From the NCBI GenBank assembly GCA_016000045.1, contig JAECQY010000006.1, forward strand, positions 1 through 64,000: DNA of 64,000 bases. The letters are read 5' to 3'. A model generated the notes under the pieces. It saw only the letters and a list, made by a program, of their open reading frames with translations. It searched no databases and was not told the origin of the DNA. The DNA comes from Myxococcaceae bacterium. GTDB lineage: Bacteria; Myxococcota; UBA727; JABDBI01. Shown one piece after another: positions 8,782 to 17,459 of this stretch (its first letter is position 1; each line of letters starts with the position of its first letter). The position numbers and the translations under genes were made by a program.

Positions 8782-9642
8782 ATGGCACGAATTGGAATGA
8801 GAGAGATGCTGGAGGCCGGAGCTCACTTTGGTCACCAAACCCACCGTTGGAATCCAAAAATGCGAAAATATATTTTCGCACCGAGAAATGGGATTCATAT
8901 CATTGATCTACAACAAACCGTTGGGTTGTTGAACAAGGCTTACGATTATATCGTTGACACGGTCGGCAATGGCGGAAAAATCTTGTTTGTGGGTACTAAA
9001 AAGCAGGCCCAAGAAATCGTTATGCAAGAAGCCGTTCGAGGAGGCCAATACTACGTGAACAACCGCTGGTTAGGGGGGATGTTGACGAATTTTAAGACTG
9101 TTAAGCAGTCGGTGGATCGGATGCGTTCGATCGAAGAAATGGCAAAAGATGGTACCTTCGAAAAGCTCCCTAAAAAAGAAGTTTTTGGTCTGACCCGAGA
9201 ACTGGCGAAATTGGAAAAGAATTTGGCCGGGGTTAAAGAGATGTCGAAGCTTCCCAAGGCTGTCTTTATCATTGACCCAAACCTGGAAAAAATTGCCGTG
9301 GACGAAGCTCGTAAATTGGGTATTCCAGTCATTGCGACACTGGATACCAACTGCGATCCCGATCTTATTAACTTCCCCATCCCAGCAAACGACGATTCGA
9401 TCCGATCCGTCGCACTCTTTGCAGCCGTGATTGCCGATGCTTGTTTGGAAGGTGCCGTTCGTCACGAAGAACTTCTTGCAGCCAAACGCGTCAAAGGCGA
9501 AGCGAAAGAAGCTGCACCAGAAGAAGTGATTGAGGATAAGAGATCCAAAAAGAAAGGACCTCAGATCGATATCGTTCCTTCTCTGAAGACCCCCGGAACA
9601 GAAGGTGAGAGCTCTGAATTGGCTGTTGAGGAGGGTGTTTGA
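8782..9642 (+). CDS. rpsB: 30S ribosomal protein S2
   Basis: The 286-aa protein opens with MARIGMREMLEAGAHFGHQ and contains HRWNPKMRKYIF, VNNRWLGGMLTN and DTNCDP, all hallmarks of S2, which binds late to the 30S head. The last ~50 residues form an extra charged tail rich in Glu and Lys beyond the usual ~240-residue core. The stop overlaps the tsf start by one base, the standard rpsB-tsf pair. Confidence 0.98.
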   Translation: MARIGMREMLEAGAHFGHQTHRWNPKMRKYIFAPRNGIHIIDLQQTVGLLNKAYDYIVDTVGNGGKILFVGTKKQAQEIVMQEAVRGGQYYVNNRWLGGMLTNFKTVKQSVDRMRSIEEMAKDGTFEKLPKKEVFGLTRELAKLEKNLAGVKEMSKLPKAVFIIDPNLEKIAVDEARKLGIPVIATLDTNCDPDLINFPIPANDDSIRSVALFAAVIADACLEGAVRHEELLAAKRVKGEAKEAAPEEVIEDKRSKKKGPQIDIVPSLKTPGTEGESSELAVEEGV

Positions 9643-10481
9643 TGCAAGTCACAGCAGAGATGGTAAGAGACCTGCGTGAGAAAACGGGCGCAGGGATGAT
9701 GGACTGCAAGAAAGCTTTGCTGGAGACAGGAAGCCTGGACGCTGCGGTCACGTATTTGCGCGAAAAGGGTTTGGCTGCCGCGGCTAAAAAAGCAGGCCGT
9801 GTGGCTTCCGAAGGACTGGTCGCTGTGATCGTTGAAAAGAACCGAGCAGCGATTGTAGAAGTCAATTGCGAAACGGATTTTGTGGCGAAAAATGGTGATT
9901 TTCAGGAATTGGTAGCTGATTTGGCTGCAAAATCTTTCCATCTCAAGGATCTTGTTGTTGAGACGGAATCCATGATTCATGATAAAATCGCGACCATCGG
10001 AGAGAAGATAGCAATTCGTCGTTACACTGTTTTAGAAGGCGGCGATCTCTATGGGGCTTACTTGCATGCAGGAGGCTCGATCGGAACTCTGGTGGAGCTG
10101 AAGGGGGCAAACGCTTCGCATCAAGATCTCGCAAAAGATTTGGCGATGCACGTAGCTGCTTCAGCACCTTCGTTTTTGGCTCGCACGGATATCGATGCCG
10201 AGACTCTGAATGGAGAAAGAAGCATTTTGAGAAATCAAGTTCTTGAACAAGGCAAGCCTGAGAACATGGTAGACCGAATTGTCGACGGGAAAATCGAAAA
10301 ATACTATTCCGAGGTTTGTTTGCTGGAACAAAAATTTGTGAAAGATCCAGATACGGTGATCTCCAAGCTTTTGAAAGATGCAAACGTTACTTTGTCTCGA
10401 TTCGTGCGCTATAAAGTGGGCGAGGGTCTTGAAAAAAAATCCGATGATTTTGCACAAGAAGTGGCAAAAATGATAGGATAG
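9642..10481 (+). CDS. tsf: Elongation factor Ts
   Basis: The 279-aa EF-Ts exchanges GDP for GTP on EF-Tu. It begins with QVTAEMVRDLREKTGAGMMD and has the TDFVAKN segment of the EF-Ts core and a C-terminal coiled-coil region. The ATG at 9642 is preferred over an upstream TTG because it couples to the rpsB stop (TGATG) and starts at the family's conserved N-terminus. The usual downstream gene, pyrH, is replaced by sctJ six bases after the stop. Confidence 0.97.
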   Translation: MQVTAEMVRDLREKTGAGMMDCKKALLETGSLDAAVTYLREKGLAAAAKKAGRVASEGLVAVIVEKNRAAIVEVNCETDFVAKNGDFQELVADLAAKSFHLKDLVVETESMIHDKIATIGEKIAIRRYTVLEGGDLYGAYLHAGGSIGTLVELKGANASHQDLAKDLAMHVAASAPSFLARTDIDAETLNGERSILRNQVLEQGKPENMVDRIVDGKIEKYYSEVCLLEQKFVKDPDTVISKLLKDANVTLSRFVRYKVGEGLEKKSDDFAQEVAKMIG

Positions 10482-10487
10482 AGGGGT

Positions 10488-11315
10488 ATGAACAAAGCCC
10501 TTGTTTGCTTGTCCGTGCTCTTGTCTTTGGTTGCCTGCCATTCTCAACAGGAATTGGTGGGCAGCCTCACGGAAAGGGAAGCCAATGAAGTCGTCGTCGT
10601 CCTGGACTCTCAACGGATTCAGGCAACGAAGATTTCGGTGGAAGCAAAAGCAGGAAACAAGGCGCCGACCTTTTCGGTTCAAGTAGACTCCAAGCAAGCT
10701 TCAGAAGCGCTGCGAATTTTGGTAGACAATCGATTGCCAAAATCTCCCAGTGCAGGTCTCGGTCAGGTGTACCCTTCTGATAGCGGGGGGCTAATCCCTA
10801 GTCAAAGCGAAGAAAAAGCAAAATTTCTGAGAGCGACTCAAGGGGAAGTCGAAAATATGCTGATGGTGCTTCCCGGTATCGTGGAAGTCCGAGTGGTGGT
10901 GGTGATTCCGGACCCAAATATCGTTCGCGATCTGCATGCTCCAGCCCCTCAGGCCACCGCTTCGGTGGCGATTGTATTTAATCCCATTGATGCAAAAGGC
11001 ACGCCACCGGCTAAAGCAGAAGAAATAAAGTATTTGGTATCTTCGGCGATTGAAGGACTTGCTCCGAACCGAGTGAGCGTGGTGATGAGTGAAAACGTGC
11101 CTTCCACAGCAATGGGGTTTCCAAAGTTAGTCAGAAAGCCTGTGGCCGTTCAGAACGGCTATTTTACGGATTCTAGGCTTCGGGACGATCTCTTGTTATG
11201 GCTTTTTGGATTTTTAGCGCTGTCAGGGGTTGCTTTGGGGGTTTTCGGCTTAATTCGAAATCGTTCGCTGCGAGATCAACTTAGCAAGGCACTCAATGCT
11301 CACACCGAATCTTGA
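10488..11315 (+). CDS. sctJ: T3SS inner-membrane ring lipoprotein SctJ
   Basis: The 275-aa protein has a lipoprotein signal peptide with lipobox LVAC (Cys17). Next come the two small ring-building domains of the YscJ/PrgK/SctJ family (VGSLTEREANEVVVVLDS; VLPGIVEVRVVVVIPDP; KAEEIKYLVSSAIEGLAP) and a C-terminal transmembrane helix (about residues 233-255) with a short charged tail. SctJ oligomerises into the inner-membrane ring of the injectisome. It starts six bases after tsf and overlaps the next gene by 20 bp, so it is almost surely transcribed with the translation genes. Confidence 0.9.
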   Translation: MNKALVCLSVLLSLVACHSQQELVGSLTEREANEVVVVLDSQRIQATKISVEAKAGNKAPTFSVQVDSKQASEALRILVDNRLPKSPSAGLGQVYPSDSGGLIPSQSEEKAKFLRATQGEVENMLMVLPGIVEVRVVVVIPDPNIVRDLHAPAPQATASVAIVFNPIDAKGTPPAKAEEIKYLVSSAIEGLAPNRVSVVMSENVPSTAMGFPKLVRKPVAVQNGYFTDSRLRDDLLLWLFGFLALSGVALGVFGLIRNRSLRDQLSKALNAHTES

Positions 11316-11907
11316 AAAACAAGAGACGGTTGAACGCGTACAGCAGATTGTCGAAGCACTCAAATCCTCTGCTACGACTGAGGAAGATCGAACGCTTTGG
11401 CAGGCATGGCTGAACCAGATCTTAGATTTTCAAAATCACTCTTATTTTCTGGGCATTCACCCTTCTTGGCTTCAATCTTTGGTTTCCCAGGAATCGCCTG
11501 CGATCCAAGAAGCGCTTCGTAACCGGCATCCCGTCTTGATGGAAGTGCTCAAGCGAAAACTAAAGCGATTGCCGCAGCAAGAAAATTTGCTTTCATCGGG
11601 CCAGCGATGGCTTGTCAGTTATCTGCTTCAAGTCGGTAAAAACCGAACGGCTGAGCTGCTTGCTAAGCAACCGGAGTTGATTCAAAATGCCATCATCGAA
11701 GCTCTAACCCTCCATCATCCTTTAGAATCAACCGAGCTGGAATTGGATTTTTTCTTTGAGTTACAATACCCAACGCCCGATGATTTATTTAAAAGTGTTG
11801 GGTTCTATGGAAACCATCCGGAACAAGTTGTTGAACTTGCCCAGCGTCTGGAATACGCCCAAGGGCAAAAATTGATTCGATTGCTGAGTCCTAAAAAATC
11901 CGGATGA
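11296..11907 (+). CDS. sctK: Probable T3SS sorting-platform protein SctK
   Basis: A 203-aa soluble, largely helical protein with no signal peptide or membrane segment. Its start overlaps the end of sctJ by 20 bp. In many injectisomes SctK (YscK/MxiK/OrgA) is encoded right after sctJ and links the ATPase/SctQ/SctL pods to the membrane ring. SctK sequences diverge strongly, so this call rests on context, size and helical character. SctL (a stator with a long coiled coil) fits less well because no long heptad region is seen. Confidence 0.55.
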   Translation: MLTPNLEKQETVERVQQIVEALKSSATTEEDRTLWQAWLNQILDFQNHSYFLGIHPSWLQSLVSQESPAIQEALRNRHPVLMEVLKRKLKRLPQQENLLSSGQRWLVSYLLQVGKNRTAELLAKQPELIQNAIIEALTLHHPLESTELELDFFFELQYPTPDDLFKSVGFYGNHPEQVVELAQRLEYAQGQKLIRLLSPKKSG

Positions 11908-11919
11908 CCGAACTCTCGG

Positions 11920-12657
11920 CTAGGCTGCAGGTCTATGCTTCAGCAGATCAACAGGAGGGCTGGGAGGTGCATGAACAAGCCAGTCAGAACGAATCGGGGA
12001 ATGCTGTGTTTTTAAACTGGTTTGCGCGTTATCAAAATCTTTGTGAAATTTTGAAAAATCAATGACGTATCCCGTTTGCTCTTGCAGCTCATCAAGGATC
12101 CGCATTTGCTCGCGGGCATTGCCTGCTTCTTTCGCTGCGGAATAACGCACGGCAAGTTGTTTGGCGGCAGGCGAATTGTCTTCGTTGGCAATTGTATGCA
12201 CGGCTTGGTTGAGTCGCTCGGGATTGAGGCTGTTTTGAAAAAAAGTATTTTGGTGCTGATGGTGCCCGTATAGGCGCTTGGCGGCGATAAATGCTGCGCC
12301 TCCGTAGAGCCCAGCGACGACCGCTAAGCCAGCTCCACCGCTTAACAAACCAATCCCAGCAATGGCTGCCACGCCTAAGACGTTTTTGACGATTTCTTTG
12401 GTGACTTCTGCCTGAGTGCCGTGCGTCCATTCGTCTTGCGTTTGCATCAGTTCAGGAAGCGAGAGAGCTTTGCGAGTCTTACTCCAAGCCTGAGTCGGTT
12501 TGTGGATTCCAATTTGGATGGAATGATCTGAAATGGGGATAGATCCCACGGTTGAATGGGTAGAGACACTGGGTTCTGGGTAAGTGTTTGCCTCAAGTCC
12601 TTGGAGAGAGTGAGTTGGATGAACTTGGGTCAAAGAGCGGTTCGGATCTCCAGTCAT
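11920..12657 (-). CDS. Hydrophobic-hairpin protein, candidate T3SS substrate
   Basis: The 245-aa protein lacks a Sec signal. Its first ~60 residues are rich in Ser, Thr, Pro and His, as in many T3SS export signals. A Gly/Ala-rich hydrophobic stretch (about residues 92-126) could form a membrane hairpin, as in small T3SS translocators and host-membrane effectors. A charged helical region and a Pro-rich end follow. It is convergent with sctK (12-bp gap). No family is recognised; the T3SS-substrate idea comes from the neighbourhood and composition. Confidence 0.6.
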   Translation of the reverse strand: MTGDPNRSLTQVHPTHSLQGLEANTYPEPSVSTHSTVGSIPISDHSIQIGIHKPTQAWSKTRKALSLPELMQTQDEWTHGTQAEVTKEIVKNVLGVAAIAGIGLLSGGAGLAVVAGLYGGAAFIAAKRLYGHHQHQNTFFQNSLNPERLNQAVHTIANEDNSPAAKQLAVRYSAAKEAGNAREQMRILDELQEQTGYVIDFSKFHKDFDNAQTSLKTQHSPIRSDWLVHAPPSPPVDLLKHRPAA

Positions 12658-12752
12658 TCTGTTAGTCTAGGGTAATAGTCTATTGGGAATCAATCGAGCA
12701 TCATTTCTATCAGGAGTGTAGCGGCGTTGACCAGGTTCGAAAACAAGTGAGA

Positions 12753-13751
12753 TGTTTAGTCCCAAATTGTGATGGTTTGGTTGAGTCCTAAATGACTGTG
12801 GCAGATTTTGCCATGATTTTAAAATAAATTCGTAGGAGTTAGCCCTTTTAGAGTTTTAAGGCGCTTTGCAAAATGATAGGCATTGAGAAAATCCCTGAGG
12901 TGCTGACTAAGTTGCTGATGTGTCTGATAGTGGTACTTTTTCACTGTCGCTTCTTTAATGGTCCGGTTCATCCGTTCTATCTGGCCATTCGTCCATGGAT
13001 GGTTCACTTGTGTCAGACGATGCTCATGCCTTCTTGCTAGCAAATCCGATAAAAAATAGGCGTCAGCGCCCATTGCTGATCTCGGCGGTTCGTAAACTGA
13101 GCACCATTGTCTGTTAAAATGGTATGGATTTTATAGGGAACAACCTGAGGCGCTTAAGAAACTCGGCAGCTTCTATTCTTCCATACTTTTCTAAGAGTTC
13201 AGCGTAGGCGAACTTCGAGGTTCTATCAAACGCTACGAACCTATAAAGTTTACCTTCTTCTGTATACACCTCTGCAATATCGATATGAAAATAGCCAATG
13301 GGATAATTTTTGAATTTCTCCTTCTTGTTTGGCTGCTCGACAGTGCTGGGCAGTGGACTAATCCCATGACGCTGCAAACATCGATGAAGAGACGAACGAG
13401 TCAGTTCTGGGATTGCGGATTGCAGAGCATCAAGGCAGTCATCCAAAGGCAATAGCGTGTGTTTACGGAACGCTACAATGGCAGCTTCTTGTTCTGGACG
13501 CAAAACTGTGGATAGACGCTTTTTAGGACCCATCGAAACATCTTCTACAAAATCCCGCTTCTTCCATTTGGCAACCGTCTTAACGTTCAGGCCGTATCGG
13601 CTTGCAAGCTCTGTTAGGCTCGTTTGACTATTTTGTATCTCTCGACGCACTGCCTTTGTCGTTCTGGCGCATCCATGAAGTATTTGTCCCATATTATCTC
13701 CCAAGTTGCTTTTGGCACATCACAGACACCATTGCAATTTTGGAACAAATA
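12753..13751 (-). mobile_element. IS481-like insertion sequence, copy 1 (damaged)
   Basis: The left end TGTTTAGTCCCAAATTGTGAT is a terminal inverted repeat shared with copy 2 (17440-18247). The right end is a degenerate form of the same repeat (CAATTTTGGAACAAA). The element encodes one IS481-like transposase on the minus strand. No clear target-site duplication is visible. Copy 1 keeps nearly full length but carries small deletions that break the transposase. Confidence 0.8.
12819..13704 (-). pseudogene. IS481-like transposase, frameshifted
   Basis: Residues from 13704 downward show an N-terminal helix-turn-helix (SLTELASRYGLNVKTVAKW) and the start of the DDE core (GYFHIDIAEV, first catalytic Asp). 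Against copy 2, about four bases (CACA) are missing near 13147, shifting the frame. The C-terminal piece (12819-13073), with ERMNRTIKEA bearing the catalytic Glu, is in another frame. A further one-base loss near the end precedes an early stop. The transposase is inactive as read. Confidence 0.85.
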
Positions 13752-14093
13752 TCTATGTCAATCATCGACAATTAAGAAGATAATTGTGCAACTATCGCTA
13801 GATTAATTCTTTTCTTCTTTCTTCAACGAAGCTCTCGTGAAAACCATCAAAAGCAATTCCAAAGCATCCTCGAGAAAAGCAAATTGTCTTTACAATTCAA
13901 AAGGCGTAGTTTAGTGGTAGGTTCGAAAGCTAGCCAAATCGGATTCCAAGCCAGCTATCTTGAGTGAGATACAGTGTTACTTTGTCCTACGGTCGGTGAG
14001 TGATGTTTGAGTGCTCTCAAATCATGACTTTGCTGGGTGAGGCTCGACTTGGAATGTTAGTTTGAAAGCAAACTGAAAAGCCCGGAGGATTTT
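13752..14093. other. Spacer between IS copy 1 and the ankyrin-OTU gene
   Basis: No gene is seen. The stretch holds a tRNA-like fragment (13903-13927), a small inverted repeat TTTGAG/CTCAAA at 14006-14021 and a good ribosome-binding site, GGAGG, at 14082-14086 for the next gene. It must contain that gene's promoter unless transcription comes from the IS. Confidence 0.5.
13903..13927 (+). other. tRNA-like fragment
   Basis: GGCGTAGTTTAGTGGTAG resembles the 5' half and D-arm of a tRNA-Gly-type gene and is followed at once by GTTCGAA, the T-loop consensus. No anticodon arm lies between them. It looks like a tRNA with an internal deletion, or a chance match. Confidence 0.35.
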
Positions 14094-17000
14094 ATGTGGT
14101 TTCGTGTAATAAGCTTGGCGTTTGTAATTATCTTCATAGGTGAGTCATTCCTCTTTGCCATGCCACCTAAAGCTGATCTTTCAGGGCAGATTGAGGTGCT
14201 CCCGCGCTCTCTTTCCCAAATCATGTTGCATGCTTTCATTCGAGCTGGCAATGAACAAGAAGTTTTAGACTATATCAATCGCCTGGAATGTTATCGATCC
14301 GAATTGACTGACCGAGCACGGGCAGAGAGAGGAGTGTACCGTTGCTGCCACGATCTTGAAAGAGGGTGTGTTCTACAAAGGTACGACGAGGAAGGTAATT
14401 TTTTTCCCCAAGACACATACGTTTCAACAACTCTATTTTCCAATGAAGAAGATAGCTTTCAGCTAACATCTTTTAGGTACTGGCATGACTGGTCAGAAGT
14501 CACAGGATACCCAGCGACTCGTACTTATTTTTATCTTTTGCCGTTTGAAAATATCTTCGAAATTAATCGAGAACGACAGAATGCACTTCATTTGGCCGCA
14601 GAGGCCGGCATGGTTGACGTTGTCTTAAGATTGCTAAATCTTGGGCTCCCTATTAACCTGCAAAACGCTGGCGGAGTGACTCCATTGATGGATGTGGCAA
14701 AGGGATCAGCTTTGGCAAATGCAGAGCAATTAATTCAATTGTTTATCGAAAGAGGCGCAGATCTAAGAATCCGAGATCTTTCTGGCAGGTGTGCTCGCCA
14801 TCATGCTTTGGAGAGTCGCTTAAACTTTCCTACAGAAACCTTGGATAAACTTGTTTTTAATCCGTTAGGCAGATCTCCATTTACAGGGGAAACACCGATT
14901 GAGCGTTTGCAGCGCGTTGTTTTCAAAACATTTAGACAGATTCAATTAGGAGAGAATAGATGGGGAATGGATTTTTATCGAGAGCAAACACTAACAGGAA
15001 ACGCCAAGCAAAGCCTGCAGAAGAAATTATTTGATCAAATTAGCTTAATAGGCACAATAGAAATATTGGATAAAATCATGCTTTTAGGCTGTATAAATAT
15101 ACATGCCGGACTAAGCATCATGGCTCAAGCGATGGAAATAATAGGTAGCACTTGTGATGCTCTTTCCAAGGAAACCAAGGGAGGATATCTTGCTGATCTA
15201 TCTTGGTCGGAGTTAGGGTTTCTGTCTATTATGGGAACACAAAAACGATTCTCAGAGGATATGAAATTACTTTTGCCTGTTGCTCACGATATTTGGATGC
15301 GATGCGGTGACCTAGTAGCATTAAAGAAAAAACTCCAGCAAATGATTGATGAATATGATCAATGGGAAGCTAAAAACAATGCAGCACGTTCAGATCTTGC
15401 TCTCTCAATATCGCCTGACTTATTAAGATTTCATGCATTCATACGATATTTTTACGATCTGAGTTCATTAGATCGAATCATTGATCTTGCAACTATTGCA
15501 GCAAAATTGAACATGTCCTCTCCAAATGATCGTGATATCCTGCTGACAGTTGTTCGGAAGATTGCTGATACATCAAAGTACGAACTATTGGGCGCCAACT
15601 TAAGCCCTGCAGTTAAAGCCATGATCCCAGATATGTCCTGGGAACGCCTTCAGAAAGTACGCAATATTCTTAAAGAGGCTGATCAAAAGAGACCGGAAGT
15701 TAGAAAGTTGCTTAAAAGTCTTCTACAACAAGGCACAATCGCGAACCTGAGCTTAGACGGTTTGCGGCAGGATATCATACAGCTGAGTATTCAACTACAA
15801 AGCGTACGAGAGGTATTAAGAAAGAAGCCTAACGAGGACGCTTATCAGTTTTTTGATAGGATTGTTATAATCTATATGCACGAAGACAGCTCTGAAAATC
15901 TCCCGCTTTTTTATCTCAGCGTTGAAGATCAGGAGAAACTCAGTGTATTAATTGATCAAGCATACAAAAATATTGAGAATAATAATTCGTTTATATTTGA
16001 AGAAAAAGAATTCATTAAAAGACAATCTAAACAACTGCAGGGAATCAAAAAAAGCATAAAGACACTGGAAGCAAGAAAGCAGGAACTATCTGAGGGAATA
16101 CAGAAGCGGATCTCAGATTCTGAAGAAAAAGTAGACCAAGAAAAAAAGCGAATTCAGAAAGCCTGCTCTTGTGTGCAAAAAGCACTTCAAAAGAAACGTT
16201 CTTTGTCGCCTGGAGATGTAGAAAAAGTCCTGAAGCACTTATCTGATTCTCAAAGCAATGAGTTTCTAGTGACATACGAGCGTGGGTTTCGTTTCAAAAA
16301 TATTCGAGCTTTTGCAGCCTCTTTAAACAGAGGCGGTGAAGAGAAACCAGAGGATCGAACACCATCTATTAGAGCACATTATCTCATGCTGGCCATGGAA
16401 GCATGGAATCGGTTTCTTAAAAAGCTTTTTCCAGATTCCGCCCAACGGACACGGGTGGTAGAAGCCATGCAACGCAATAAGTATTATCTCAACAGTGTTT
16501 CCGAGGATTCTAGACACATTGAACACTCATTGAGAAGATATAATTTAGATCTTGAGTATAAAATGGGTCTTCACACAGACATCATTCATTTTAAGATTTT
16601 TATGAATCATGCAGGTGCTTTTCCAGATCAAACAATGCGAAACATTATGGAACATATAGACGTGTTGCATGAATCATACGCTGGATACTCTCAAGTTGAA
16701 TTGTTCAAAACGTTTCAAGGCTATTTAGGAATGGTTGAAGGAGAAAAACAAAGATTAGAAAGCGAATTAGTAGCTTCAGGTGTGACTTTGCCTACACATG
16801 ATAGTGACAGTGAATATATCCATGTGCCAACTTTTCGAGAGGATGTGATGAAACCACCGCTATTGCTAAAATCTACGCATAAGCCGTTGACTAATAAGCC
16901 TAGTAATATCATTTCAATTCCTGGTGACGGAGATTGTTTATTTAACAGCATCCTCGAAGGAATGAGACGATTATCTAGAGAAATTAACATAGAAAATGCA

Positions 17001-17459
17001 GCCGCTTTACGAAGAATTTTGGCTAACGAAATGCACAACAACATATCGATGTATCGTCATAGCATCGAACTCCAAATTGTTCAAAACATCAGAGATAATG
17101 ATTTAGCTGGGTATCCTCCTGCACTTACCAGCGAGATGCATGACCTCGAAACTGAGCAAGAAATAACCCAGTTCGGACAAGACACTGTTCCGCGTTATAT
17201 CCATGCTCTGGGAGAAGGGGAATTATGGGGCGGTGGAATTGAACTCGGTATCATTGCCCGTCTGTACAATCTGCGTATTTTTGTTTATCAACGAGGTGGA
17301 ACTATTCATATGATCAACGAAGAGGCTGTTGGTGCTGAGTTGATTGAACTGGATTATACGGGCGATCACTATAACCTCATTGCTAACCACATTGCTGTGC
17401 CAGCACAAAGGACGGCCATAAGAGTTTCTAAAAGCGTTGTGTTTAGTCCCAAATTGTGA
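14094..17459 (+). CDS. Exported ankyrin-repeat protein with C-terminal OTU cysteine protease domain
   Basis: This 1121-aa protein starts with a Sec-type signal peptide (MWFRVISLAFVIIFIGE..., ending near FAMPPK). Ankyrin-type repeats follow around residues 160-255 (NALHLAAEAGMVDVVLRLL; GVTPLMDVAKG). The middle is long and helical, with a coiled coil near 640-690. An OTU fold occupies about residues 935-1105: GDGDCLFNS with catalytic Asp945 and Cys948, the WGGGIELGIIARLYNLRIFV segment, and GDHYNL with His1092. OTU proteases cleave ubiquitin chains and are of eukaryotic type, so this is probably a host-directed deubiquitinase. A GGAGG ribosome-binding site precedes the ATG. The last six codons and the stop lie inside IS copy 2, so the native C-terminus has probably been lost, though the OTU core is complete. 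Confidence 0.85.
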   Translation: MWFRVISLAFVIIFIGESFLFAMPPKADLSGQIEVLPRSLSQIMLHAFIRAGNEQEVLDYINRLECYRSELTDRARAERGVYRCCHDLERGCVLQRYDEEGNFFPQDTYVSTTLFSNEEDSFQLTSFRYWHDWSEVTGYPATRTYFYLLPFENIFEINRERQNALHLAAEAGMVDVVLRLLNLGLPINLQNAGGVTPLMDVAKGSALANAEQLIQLFIERGADLRIRDLSGRCARHHALESRLNFPTETLDKLVFNPLGRSPFTGETPIERLQRVVFKTFRQIQLGENRWGMDFYREQTLTGNAKQSLQKKLFDQISLIGTIEILDKIMLLGCINIHAGLSIMAQAMEIIGSTCDALSKETKGGYLADLSWSELGFLSIMGTQKRFSEDMKLLLPVAHDIWMRCGDLVALKKKLQQMIDEYDQWEAKNNAARSDLALSISPDLLRFHAFIRYFYDLSSLDRIIDLATIAAKLNMSSPNDRDILLTVVRKIADTSKYELLGANLSPAVKAMIPDMSWERLQKVRNILKEADQKRPEVRKLLKSLLQQGTIANLSLDGLRQDIIQLSIQLQSVREVLRKKPNEDAYQFFDRIVIIYMHEDSSENLPLFYLSVEDQEKLSVLIDQAYKNIENNNSFIFEEKEFIKRQSKQLQGIKKSIKTLEARKQELSEGIQKRISDSEEKVDQEKKRIQKACSCVQKALQKKRSLSPGDVEKVLKHLSDSQSNEFLVTYERGFRFKNIRAFAASLNRGGEEKPEDRTPSIRAHYLMLAMEAWNRFLKKLFPDSAQRTRVVEAMQRNKYYLNSVSEDSRHIEHSLRRYNLDLEYKMGLHTDIIHFKIFMNHAGAFPDQTMRNIMEHIDVLHESYAGYSQVELFKTFQGYLGMVEGEKQRLESELVASGVTLPTHDSDSEYIHVPTFREDVMKPPLLLKSTHKPLTNKPSNIISIPGDGDCLFNSILEGMRRLSREINIENAAALRRILANEMHNNISMYRHSIELQIVQNIRDNDLAGYPPALTSEMHDLETEQEITQFGQDTVPRYIHALGEGELWGGGIELGIIARLYNLRIFVYQRGGTIHMINEEAVGAELIELDYTGDHYNLIANHIAVPAQRTAIRVSKSVVFSPKL

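Noticed and set aside
9070-9465. 131-codon minus-strand frame in rpsB
   Set aside because: Shadow of a ribosomal protein gene; no independent features.
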